NCBI GenBank assembly: GCA_030672365.1
Contig: DAOVGM010000087.1
Location: 1-38,053 of the forward strand
Length of the DNA stretch: 38,053 nucleotides
Source of the DNA: Methanomassiliicoccales archaeon
GTDB lineage: Archaea; Thermoplasmatota; Thermoplasmata; SG8-5; JAGLSY01
Direction: 5' to 3'
Positions 30,303 to 37,420 of the stretch are shown here, one piece after another; positions within the stretch are counted from its first letter, which is position 1, and each line of letters opens with the position of its first letter. The position numbers and the translations under genes are program-made. Under the pieces are notes generated by a model, which made no database searches, was not told the origin of the DNA, and was given only the letters and a program-made list of their open reading frames with translations.

Positions 30303-32026
30303 TCCACAACAGGGCAAGGATGTAGGCACTTGCCGCAGGAAACGCACCTCTCCTCGTCCAGCATCACCCGGCCCTCACTGAGAGAAAGCGCATCCTCCGG
30401 ACATCTGGAGACGCATATTCCGCACCCCACGCAGAACAGTGCCTTTCGCTTGATCTCCTCAGTTTCCTCGCCTCCTGTGATTTTTGAGAGCTGGCTGATA
30501 CGCTCCGCGCCGGATTCGTCTATTTCCGGCGCGTCGCGCTCCCGCGTGGCGAAGGCATCCAGCTTGTCGATTATGTCCTGTCTTTGTTGTATTTCAAGAA
30601 AATCTCTGATGCCCTTCGGTAGGTGCTTCCAGCGCCACAAGCCCATGTCAACCCACTCCGGCGGAAGGTCATGTTTTTCGGCATACTGGCTCAGAAATTT
30701 TATCCAGTCTCTCGCTTTCGGCTCGTACTTCTCAATCTCCGCATGCTCCGCCATGTCTGCCGAGGGGCACAGCCAGCATCCTATCCTTTCGAATCCTTTT
30801 TCGTAAAGAGGGTTGTATTCTTCACCCTTTGAAAAAATGTAAAGCCAGACCTCCAGGGCCGGCCACTTCTGGATAGGCGACATTCCAATCTGTCCCGGCA
30901 CCCAGGGATTCACCCAGATGCCGCCCTTTTGGTATCGGTTCTCTGATTCGTACTGCCGCTGTCCGATGAACGAGAGAACCCCGTCAGGAAAGTGTTTTTT
31001 TATCAATCTGGATGTCGGCCCCAGCTTGCAGGTCTTGCAGCACCAGCGAAAGTCCTTCGCAGGCGGTCCGAAGTGCTCCGCGGCATCGAAGAACGCGTTG
31101 CCGGCATCCTCGACAAGAAGTTCAAGGCCGTGCTTTTCGACGGTCTCGCTGATGTTGGCCAGCGTCTCCGGGAACTCGATGCCGGTGTCCATGAATATCA
31201 CTTTTGGTTTAATGCCTGCTTCGAGGACGAGAAGAAGGGTCGCGAGGCTGTCCTTTCCGCCGGAATACGAGACAGCCAGTTCCTTGCCGATTCGCTCGAC
31301 TGTGGTGTTAATTTTCCGCACGGCCCGGGCAACGTCGGCCTCCAGTTTAGGAAGATTGGCCTGGACTGCATCGTCCCATGTCTGTCCCCCGGGGAATCTG
31401 GCCGTGCCTTTCGGGTCGCTGTGCCACCGCGTTTTAATCGCCGGCCCCCTCTCCAGTTCCAGCATGTCTGAGCCGGACATCCTGGCCCTGCCCGTGGCGA
31501 TGACATTTCGTTGGCTGTCGAAGACTATGACCTCGTCCCCGACTTTGATGTTCTCATCGGCTTCCATTACGCCGACGGCCATCGCGCTGGCCCCCTTTCT
31601 CATCGACGGAATTGCACCCTCGTGGACTTCCAGCCAGCTTCTTGTAACATGGGGCTCGATGAAGAGTGCACCCTCGGTACGAATGACGAATCGCTGACCC
31701 TTGCCGGGCTCGAAAACGTGGGTCCCGACAACCTGGCCGTCGACAATCACCTCGTCCATCCTGTCCACTCCCGGACATTTATTCAGCACCACAACCTTGT
31801 CTTTCGGAAGCAGTATTTCACCGCAGCCGTCACCGAACTGGCAGTCCACGGTTGAGCGGATTTGCCCGATGTCAAAATCAAATGCGGGGCGAAAGTCTCC
31901 GGGCGGGGTAATCTTCATCGGCTCGGTCTGACCGCCACACGTACCGCACTTCTCTAGCTCGATAATTGGGATATTGCAGGTTGTGCACCATCGCAACGCA
32001 ATCTTTCCGAGACGAACCGCTCCCAT
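30287..32026 (-). CDS. PAPS reductase-like PP-loop protein with zinc ribbon, PUA-like region and ferredoxin domain
   Basis: The protein has 579 residues from MGAVRLGK; ATG 32026 follows GGTGTGTGAA. Order: a zinc ribbon (C14, C17, C27, C30), a ~100-residue middle containing a PUA-like section (GASAMAVGVMEADENIKVGD, ATGRARMSG), the PP-loop ATP pyrophosphatase (VSYSGGKDSLATLLLV, with FMDTGIEFPET), a cysteine-rich middle (RWCCKTCKLGP, IGCWLCPSAD), and a C-terminal pair of [4Fe-4S] clusters (CVGCGICVSRCP, CVSCGKCLHPCP). Archaeal proteins with this fusion are annotated as PAPS-reductase-related, but the real reaction is uncertain; sulfur transfer to a tRNA or cofactor is as likely as sulfate reduction. 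No other sulfate assimilation gene is nearby. Confidence 0.85.
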   Translation of the reverse strand: MGAVRLGKIALRWCTTCNIPIIELEKCGTCGGQTEPMKITPPGDFRPAFDFDIGQIRSTVDCQFGDGCGEILLPKDKVVVLNKCPGVDRMDEVIVDGQVVGTHVFEPGKGQRFVIRTEGALFIEPHVTRSWLEVHEGAIPSMRKGASAMAVGVMEADENIKVGDEVIVFDSQRNVIATGRARMSGSDMLELERGPAIKTRWHSDPKGTARFPGGQTWDDAVQANLPKLEADVARAVRKINTTVERIGKELAVSYSGGKDSLATLLLVLEAGIKPKVIFMDTGIEFPETLANISETVEKHGLELLVEDAGNAFFDAAEHFGPPAKDFRWCCKTCKLGPTSRLIKKHFPDGVLSFIGQRQYESENRYQKGGIWVNPWVPGQIGMSPIQKWPALEVWLYIFSKGEEYNPLYEKGFERIGCWLCPSADMAEHAEIEKYEPKARDWIKFLSQYAEKHDLPPEWVDMGLWRWKHLPKGIRDFLEIQQRQDIIDKLDAFATRERDAPEIDESGAERISQLSKITGGEETEEIKRKALFCVGCGICVSRCPEDALSLSEGRVMLDEERCVSCGKCLHPCPVVDYGLR

Positions 32027-32102
32027 TTCACACACCTTTCCCGCGCTCCTAAACTTGCGCGGGATAAAAAACTATCTGGCAGCTCCGAGCAGGTGATGCA
32101 GT

Positions 32103-32185
32103 CCGCGTCGAGCAGGACATCGGGGGGAGGGGATGTCCAGCGCAGATGCGGAAGGGTGGGGGGAGAAACCATTGGCTGGGGCGGG
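32103..32185 (+). repeat. G-rich structured intergenic element, copy E
   Basis: Outer stem CCGCGTC/GATGCGG (32103-32109/32145-32151, one G-T pair), inner stem GGACATC/GATGTCC (32115-32121/32132-32138), loop GGGGGGAGGG. G-module GGGTGGGGGG-N13-TGGGGCGGG (32154-32185). A duplicated GCTCCGAGCAGG lies just 5' (32082-32093). It ends 23 nt from the PCNA stop. Confidence 0.85.
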
Positions 32186-32208
32186 TAAAAATACAGATAA
32201 AATTTGGC

Positions 32209-32946
32209 CTATTCGCTTTCGATTCTCGGGGCCAGCAAATACGTTACCTCACCCTTACCATCCGCAATCGAGAACTCCAACTTCACCGGGTAGTCGTTGC
32301 CCATGCGCATCGTGACTACACTGGCTGTGCTGATGGCCTTCACCATGTTCGAGAAGTAGTCCAGCGGGAAGAGGCTGCGGGATTCCTCCTTGCACTCTAT
32401 CTCTTCCAGAAGGTCCTTCGGCAGCTTGAGGTTGACCGAATCGGTATCACCCTCGCTCAGCATCTCGAAACCGTCCGGGTCTGCGATAAGCGCGATGTGG
32501 TCCGATACGCTCTCCGATGCCCTGATTCCCTGCCTCAATTCACTCGTCTTGACGCTCAACTTGACAGGCAGTGTCAGATTCGGAACTTTGGGGTCAGACA
32601 TACCGGTGGTGTCCACGAGGCTCATCCTGCGCGTGATGTTGCCGACCTGGAAAACAAGCTGGTTGCGGTCCTCGTCGTGCTCGATGGAGATGTCCTCTCC
32701 GGCAGTAGCCAGCCTCAGGACTTCCTTGGTCTTGTCGATGTCGACGCCCAGCTCGCTGCCGTCTGCTTTGTATTCCTCGAAACCGCCCTTGCTGAGCGAC
32801 AGCTCGACCATGGCGACGTGCGCGGGGTCGACCGCTTTAATGACCAGGCCGGTCTTTTCGACGGAAAATTTGGCCTCGTCGACCAGCGTTGCCACAATTT
32901 CCACGAGCTCCTTAAGCACTTCTGGTTTTACTTTTGCTTTGAACAT
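32209..32946 (-). CDS. pcn: DNA polymerase sliding clamp (PCNA)
   Basis: This 245-residue protein is full-length archaeal PCNA, the trimeric clamp holding DNA polymerase. Start MFKAKVKPEVLKELVEIVAT, centre loop AVDPAHVAMVELSL, and end GKGEVTYLLAPRIESE are typical. Length is near the usual ~247. ATG at 32946 follows GAGGGGGAGCC. A TATA-like GTATTTATG lies 21-31 nt upstream, and the divergent purN uses CATATAATAG in the same 80-bp gap. Its loader subunit rfcS is at 890. Confidence 0.97.
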   Translation of the reverse strand: MFKAKVKPEVLKELVEIVATLVDEAKFSVEKTGLVIKAVDPAHVAMVELSLSKGGFEEYKADGSELGVDIDKTKEVLRLATAGEDISIEHDEDRNQLVFQVGNITRRMSLVDTTGMSDPKVPNLTLPVKLSVKTSELRQGIRASESVSDHIALIADPDGFEMLSEGDTDSVNLKLPKDLLEEIECKEESRSLFPLDYFSNMVKAISTASVVTMRMGNDYPVKLEFSIADGKGEVTYLLAPRIESE

Positions 32947-32966
32947 GGCTCCCCCTCATTTGGGTT

Positions 32967-32998
32967 TTGATGCATAAATACACAAAACCATATAATAG
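32967..32998. promoter_or_regulatory. Divergent pcn/purN promoter region
   Basis: The minus-strand TATA-like GTATTTATGC (about 32971-32981) serves pcn, and the plus-strand CCATATAATAG (32988-32998) serves purN, each about 25-35 nt before the start codon. Both mRNAs would have short leaders. Confidence 0.55.
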
Positions 32999-33026
32999 TT
33001 TCGAGTTTTCTTAGGCTCGATAGTCC

Positions 33027-33656
33027 ATGACCTTCAGGATAGCAGTTCTCGCATCTGGCGGAGGAACCGACCTCCAGTCGATACTGGACGCTTGCAATTC
33101 GGGGCAGATCAAGGGCTCCGTGGCAATCGTCATCAGCAATAACCCGGATGCTTATGCTTTGGAGAGGGGAAAAAAGCACGGCGCCGAGACACTGGTTATG
33201 TCTCACAAAGGCAAATCACGGGAGGAGCATGAGGTCGAGGTCGGCGATGCCATCGAAAGCCGTGATATCGACCTCATCGTGCTCGCTGGCTATCTCCGGA
33301 TGTTCACTTCGTACTTCGTGGAGCGCTTCAAGTGGAAGATCATCAATGTTCATCCTGCGCTCCTGCCTAATTTCGGAGGGGCTGGCTATCACGGAATGAA
33401 GGTCCACGAGGCTGTTCTGGCTTCGGGGCTGAAGGAGTCCGGTTGTTCCGTGCATTTCGTGACCGAGGAAATCGACGGCGGACCGGTGATAGGCCAGATG
33501 CGGGTTCCGGTGCTCGATGGTGATACCCCCGAAACCCTGCAGGCGCGTGTGCTGGAAAAGGAGCATATTCTTCTTCCGCTGGTCGTCCAGTGGTTTTCAG
33601 AAGGTCGGATATCGCTGGAAGAAGGAAAGGTTGTCGTTCACGGGGAAACTAATTAA
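33027..33656 (+). CDS. purN: Phosphoribosylglycinamide formyltransferase 1
   Basis: This 209-residue enzyme transfers a formyl group from 10-formyl-THF (or archaeal equivalent) to GAR in purine synthesis. The signature is complete: ASGGGTDLQSI, IVLAGYLRMFTSYFVER, the catalytic Asn-His-Asp set (INVHPALLPNFGGAG, HFVTEEIDGGPVIGQ). Length matches. In the window purA is the only other purine gene. ATG 33027 has no strong ribosome binding site but fits the short leader. Identity is firm. Confidence 0.95.
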   Translation: MTFRIAVLASGGGTDLQSILDACNSGQIKGSVAIVISNNPDAYALERGKKHGAETLVMSHKGKSREEHEVEVGDAIESRDIDLIVLAGYLRMFTSYFVERFKWKIINVHPALLPNFGGAGYHGMKVHEAVLASGLKESGCSVHFVTEEIDGGPVIGQMRVPVLDGDTPETLQARVLEKEHILLPLVVQWFSEGRISLEEGKVVVHGETN

Positions 33657-33688
33657 TTCTCATACAACTTCCAGTGGTACGTGATATC

Positions 33689-34207
33689 ATGGATTACACA
33701 ACCATTTTACTGATCATTCTGTTGATAATAGGATTGTTGCTGGCCTTCGCCGGACGTGCTGTCTGGGAGACCCTGATGGGCATCATCGGCGGCTTCATCG
33801 GATGGTTCATCGGGTTCGCACTCGGCTGGTACTTCACCGGGAACTGGCTAATCGCGATTATCGCCGGGTTCATATGCGGTTTCATCGGCAGCTTGCTGTT
33901 CCACTACCTCGTGGAGATCGCCCTTGCTCTGATAACCGGTGCTCTTGCCGGCGGTGCATTGTATTTCGCTTTCATCGACGAGAGCTGGGCAGCCGGTGCG
34001 GGGATTGTCGTCTTCGTCATCGTTTTCATCGTGGCCTATTACTACATAGATGAATTGATAGGCATACTCACGGCCCTCATCGGCGGGATACTGGCCGGGG
34101 CAGCCCTCTACTACCTCATGGGCGAGGACGCCATGCTCGCCCTCGGTCTCGGGTTATTGATATTCCTTGGTGGCGCGCTCGTGCAGACCTTCGTGCTGAA
34201 CGATTGA
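33689..34207 (+). CDS. Glycine-rich multispanning membrane protein (DUF4203/TMEM198-like)
   Basis: The protein has 172 residues from MDYTTILLII; ATG 33689 follows GTGATATC. About seven hydrophobic helices with glycine-zipper spacing (GIIGGFIGWFIGFALGWYF, GFICGFIGSLLF, LIGGILAGAALYYL, LGLGLLIFLGGALVQ). This resembles small archaeal and TMEM198-type membrane proteins; the family call is moderate. It precedes an ABC exporter by 27 nt on the same strand. Function unknown. Confidence 0.7.
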   Translation: MDYTTILLIILLIIGLLLAFAGRAVWETLMGIIGGFIGWFIGFALGWYFTGNWLIAIIAGFICGFIGSLLFHYLVEIALALITGALAGGALYFAFIDESWAAGAGIVVFVIVFIVAYYYIDELIGILTALIGGILAGAALYYLMGEDAMLALGLGLLIFLGGALVQTFVLND

Positions 34208-34234
34208 CATTGATAGACAATTAGAGGCAGCCAG

Positions 34235-35155
34235 ATGATTGTTACAAAGGGGCTCACAAGGAAATTCAACGGATTTACCGCAGTGAGAGATCTCGACCTC
34301 GAGGTTAGAGAGGGGGAGGTGTTCGGTTTCATCGGGCCGAATGGGGCCGGAAAGACCACCACCCTGAGGATGCTGGCTTGTCTTATCAAGCCGACTTCGG
34401 GAACGGCGATGATAGACGATAATCTGGTCGGGCGGGAGCCGGACAGTACACGCATCAGGAGCATGATAGGCCTGCTTCCGGAAAATCCGGGTGTCTACGA
34501 GACCCTGAGCGCGTACCAGAATCTGGATTTCTACGGCGAGCTTCACGGCCTTGAGGAAGGCACCCGCCAGTGGTCTATCGAGAGTCTTTTAAAACTCCTC
34601 GGAATCTGGGAGCGCAGGGACGAGACCATCGGGACATTCTCACGCGGCATGAAGCAGAAGATCGCGATAGCCAGAGCATTGGTCCACGACCCGAAATATC
34701 TGTTTCTGGACGAGCCGACTGCCAGCCTGGACCCGGAGGCTGTCTCGAAGGTCAGGGATTTTCTGAGCGACCTTCGCGGCCAGGGCAGGACGATATTCAT
34801 CAACACCCACAATCTGGACGAGGCCGAGAGGTTCTGCGACCGAATCGGGATTATTAACCAGAGGTTGATCGCAGTGGGTCGGCCGAAGGAGCTGGCCGAC
34901 CGGCTTTGGCCACGGATGGTCCACATCAAGGTCGCGGACATGCGGGACGACCTGCTGGTTAACATTCGCGAGATGCCCGGCGTTCGCAAAGTCGATATGA
35001 TTGCCGACAAATTGAAAATCGAAGTCGACGAACCGGAAGCCAGAGGGTCGGAAATCGCCAAAGTGTTGATCGATGCCGACGTGAAAGTCCTTCATCTCCA
35101 GGAGGCCCATCACAGCCTCGAGGATGTTTATCTGAAGTTTATGGAGGGCAGATGA
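34235..35155 (+). CDS. ABC transporter ATP-binding protein
   Basis: This 306-residue ATPase has Walker A GPNGAGKTTT at ~34-43, signature TFSRGMKQKIAIARAL, Walker B YLFLDEPTASLDPEA and H-loop INTHNLDEAERF. The C-terminal ~90 residues (DDLLVNIREMPGVRKVD) are the usual extension of exporter ATPases of the drug/Na+ type. It works with the permease at 35212. Its TGA stop is part of the stem of an intercistronic hairpin element. Start ATG follows GAGGCAGCCAG. Substrate unknown. Confidence 0.93.
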   Translation: MIVTKGLTRKFNGFTAVRDLDLEVREGEVFGFIGPNGAGKTTTLRMLACLIKPTSGTAMIDDNLVGREPDSTRIRSMIGLLPENPGVYETLSAYQNLDFYGELHGLEEGTRQWSIESLLKLLGIWERRDETIGTFSRGMKQKIAIARALVHDPKYLFLDEPTASLDPEAVSKVRDFLSDLRGQGRTIFINTHNLDEAERFCDRIGIINQRLIAVGRPKELADRLWPRMVHIKVADMRDDLLVNIREMPGVRKVDMIADKLKIEVDEPEARGSEIAKVLIDADVKVLHLQEAHHSLEDVYLKFMEGR

Positions 35156-35208
35156 ATGAGCGAACATTGTGAGCACATTCATAACACCCAAACGGAATGT
35201 GGGGTGTT
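35152..35208 (+). promoter_or_regulatory. Two-hairpin intercistronic element before the permease
   Basis: ATGAATG/CATTCAT (35152-35158/35176-35182) with a 17-nt loop includes the TGA stop of the ATPase gene. AACACCC/GGGTGTT (35183-35189/35202-35208) then covers the GGGTGTT ribosome binding region of the permease. The first loop shares 12 of 17 positions with the same-sized loop at 5564-5580 (minus strand). Likely translation or RNA processing control, as in the nfnA leader. Confidence 0.6.
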
Positions 35209-35211
35209 CGG

Positions 35212-36345
35212 ATGAAGACCAGATGGTCGATGGCATGGGTGGTCGCGAAGAAGGACCTCCGCGAGTTCCGCAAGAACAAGTACATCCTCTACACGCTGGT
35301 GATTACCCCGATAATAATGGCCGTCGTCATGCCGGTGGCTTCGGTCCTTCCGCTGCGGGGGGTGATGATCGAGCAGAACGTGGGCCAGGCATTCGATTAT
35401 GCAAACGTATCAGCTCCCGAGACATTCTTCCTGATGAATGAGGATTATGTCCCGACATACTTCAATATCTCTAATAACCAAACCGTCTATTTAGACTACT
35501 GGACAATCGAGAACCTGACAATCCAAAGTGCAAGTATACGGCATGCGGTGCTGAACAACGTGACGATTCGTGAAGCAATCGTCTCGAACTGCTTCCTGTC
35601 GAATGTGACGATTTTGTCAGGCCTGGTCGAAAATTCCACGCTTCTGGACACCTTCATACATCAGGGGCTTGTGTCGAATTGCACGGGCAACAACATTGTC
35701 TTGGGCGATGTCTACAATTCGGATTCGGACCTCTACAACACGATATTCGCCACACGACTGGATGCCAAGAGCTTTTCCAAGTCTCTCATCGACTCGATGC
35801 TGATATTCTTCGTCATGATTCCCGCGATTCTGCCGACTGTAATAGCCTCATACAGCTTCATCGGGGAGAAGCAGAACAAGAGCCTTGAACCCTTACTAGC
35901 CACCCCGACTTCGGACTTCGAACTGCTGATGGGTAAAAGTCTCTCGGTCTTCGTGCCGACGATGATATCGACGTTCATCGGCTTCGCCATCTTCGCCGCT
36001 CTGGTCAACGCGCTCCTCTACCAATTCTACACAGGGATCATAGTGCCGGACACGAACTGGCTCATCGGAATTCTAATCATCGCGCCGCTGTTCTGCATAC
36101 TCGGAATAATGGTGAACGTCATAATTTCGTCGAAGGTCAACGATGTCAGGGCCAGCCAGCAGCTCGGCTCCCTCGTCGTCCTGCCGATTATCCTGCTTTT
36201 CATAATGACGACGGTCGGAGCATTCACCCTCACACCGTGGGTCCTTCTCGGACTGGCAGGCATCCTATTAATAATCGACATATTCGTCTTCTGGCTCAGC
36301 CTCAAGGTATTCCAGAGAGAACAGATACTGGTACATTGGAAATGA
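35212..36345 (+). CDS. ABC-2 type permease (NatB-like exporter subunit)
   Basis: The protein has 377 residues from MKTRWSMAWV; ATG 35212 follows GGGTGTTCGG. Frame is open five codons upstream without support. Helix 1 is near residues 20-45, then a large extracellular loop with many Asn/Ser/Thr and beta-type repeats (NNVTIREAIVSNCFLSNVTI), then five helices (SMLIFFVMIPAILPTVIASY, FVPTMISTFIGFAIFAAL, LIIAPLFCILGIMVNVII). The motif SFIGEKQNKSLEPLLATPTSD is diagnostic of ABC-2 exporters. The loop's pentapeptide-like pattern (SNVTILSGLVENSTLLDTFI) suggests a right-handed beta helix. Partner of the ATPase upstream; substrate unknown. Confidence 0.9.
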   Translation: MKTRWSMAWVVAKKDLREFRKNKYILYTLVITPIIMAVVMPVASVLPLRGVMIEQNVGQAFDYANVSAPETFFLMNEDYVPTYFNISNNQTVYLDYWTIENLTIQSASIRHAVLNNVTIREAIVSNCFLSNVTILSGLVENSTLLDTFIHQGLVSNCTGNNIVLGDVYNSDSDLYNTIFATRLDAKSFSKSLIDSMLIFFVMIPAILPTVIASYSFIGEKQNKSLEPLLATPTSDFELLMGKSLSVFVPTMISTFIGFAIFAALVNALLYQFYTGIIVPDTNWLIGILIIAPLFCILGIMVNVIISSKVNDVRASQQLGSLVVLPIILLFIMTTVGAFTLTPWVLLGLAGILLIIDIFVFWLSLKVFQREQILVHWK

Positions 36346-36347
36346 TA

Positions 36348-36596
36348 GAACATCCCCGGCCTTACAGCCGGGGCTTTCACGAATCTTTACTGTTTTCTGC
36401 TTGTCACAGAAAACACTGGTACATCGAAACCCCGCCCTCGAATCGAAGAATTTTCGGACCAGACGGGGCATGCTGGATAAGGCCATATTATTGCCCCGAG
36501 CTGAGAGTGCAGTCCGCACCGAGCAGGCTTTGGGGGGTCGGGCAAAGCCAGCGCAGGTGCGGAAGGGAGGGGGGATAATCAATTGTATGGGGTGGG
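36348..36596 (+). repeat. G-rich structured intergenic element, copy F (long form)
   Basis: Begins 3 nt after the permease stop. 5' module: CCCCGGC/GCCGGGG hairpin (36354-36360/36367-36373), CTTTCACGAATCTTT, and TTTTCTG/CAGAAAA (36393-36399/36407-36413), all shared with copy A. Core: outer stem CCGCACC/GGTGCGG (36514-36520/36556-36562), inner stem GGCTTTG/CAAAGCC (36526-36532/36543-36549). G-module GGGAGGGGGG-N13-TGGGGTGGG (36565-36596). More G runs follow to 36650. Confidence 0.85.
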
Positions 36597-36705
36597 TAAA
36601 AATGACTGGTTGGGGTGGGGGGCACCCCGACAGGATGGGGGGGTCAACACCACAAACGAAATAAGTACCGTTTGCGATTCACTTGTGTGAGCGGAGGAGT
36701 GGCTG
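36597..36705 (+). promoter_or_regulatory. G-rich trailer and leader of the PepSY-like gene
   Basis: Further G runs (GGTTGGGGTGGGGGG, ATGGGGGGG) and a short GGGTG/CACCC hairpin follow copy F. Then the AAACG/CGTTT hairpin near 36654-36675 and the ribosome binding site GGAGGAG before the GTG at 36706. No clear TATA box is seen. Confidence 0.4.
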
Positions 36706-37344
36706 GTGGAAGAGAGTAGAAATCTCAAACTAATCGCTATCGTCATAGTTTCTATTATTGCCATTTCATCATTTTTGTATTTAACTTTTAATGATCAAGC
36801 CAGTAAGGAAGGATTTACAGCATCGGAAGGATATGAGGAAGCAAAATGGGGACTTGAAAATCGCTATCATCAAAATTTAAATGATTATCGGCTGATATTG
36901 GTTGAGCCAATATCTGTTACTGGCAATAAAAGCTTCATGTTGGAAAATGGACGTTTTGATTATATTGCATACGTTTTTTCATATTCAGCATTTGGTGATT
37001 TTCCGTCATCTGGCTATATGATCCTTGTTTCTGAAAATGGATATAGTTCAGAAAATTATTCCCATCCATATTATCTAGAAAAATATAATATCACACATTT
37101 GTCTGATACTGGAGAAGATTTCACTATCGAGGATTGGAATGTCGATAGTGATGAAGCATTTGAGATAGCATTAGAAAATGATGATTTTAATTCATTCATG
37201 GATTTAGATCCAGATTTAGAAAGATTTGCATTAAGTTCGTCAACTGGAAAAGCCATTTGGTACATGCATTTGAAATCTGATGATGATAGTGCATTTATCG
37301 AAATTGATGCAAATACCGGGGAAGTTTTAAAAATAGAAGTTTGA
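36706..37344 (+). CDS. Membrane-anchored PepSY-like extracellular protein, AT-rich
   Basis: This 212-residue protein starts at GTG 36706 after GGAGGAG. One N-terminal membrane anchor (LIAIVIVSIIAISSFLYL) is followed by an extracellular part rich in Asp, Asn, Ser and Tyr. The end (AIWYMHLKSDDDSAFIEIDA then NTGEVLKIEV) has the PepSY pattern, often an inhibitor or regulator domain. The codons are strikingly AT-rich compared with neighbours (many TTA, AAA, GAT), so it was probably acquired from another source. It sits right after repeat copy F. Confidence 0.75.
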   Translation: MEESRNLKLIAIVIVSIIAISSFLYLTFNDQASKEGFTASEGYEEAKWGLENRYHQNLNDYRLILVEPISVTGNKSFMLENGRFDYIAYVFSYSAFGDFPSSGYMILVSENGYSSENYSHPYYLEKYNITHLSDTGEDFTIEDWNVDSDEAFEIALENDDFNSFMDLDPDLERFALSSSTGKAIWYMHLKSDDDSAFIEIDANTGEVLKIEV

Positions 37345-37365
37345 GGTTTGGGCAGTCCACCAGCC

Positions 37366-37393
37366 ACTCCGTAGCGACGCCCTCAGGCGGAGT
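37366..37393. terminator. Hairpin between convergent PepSY-like gene and purA
   Basis: ACTCCG/CGGAGT with a 16-nt loop in the 76-bp convergent gap. It could end either transcript. No T run follows. Confidence 0.35.
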
Positions 37394-37420
37394 CAAGGAT
37401 GCCCCGCTCGATGGCCAGCA

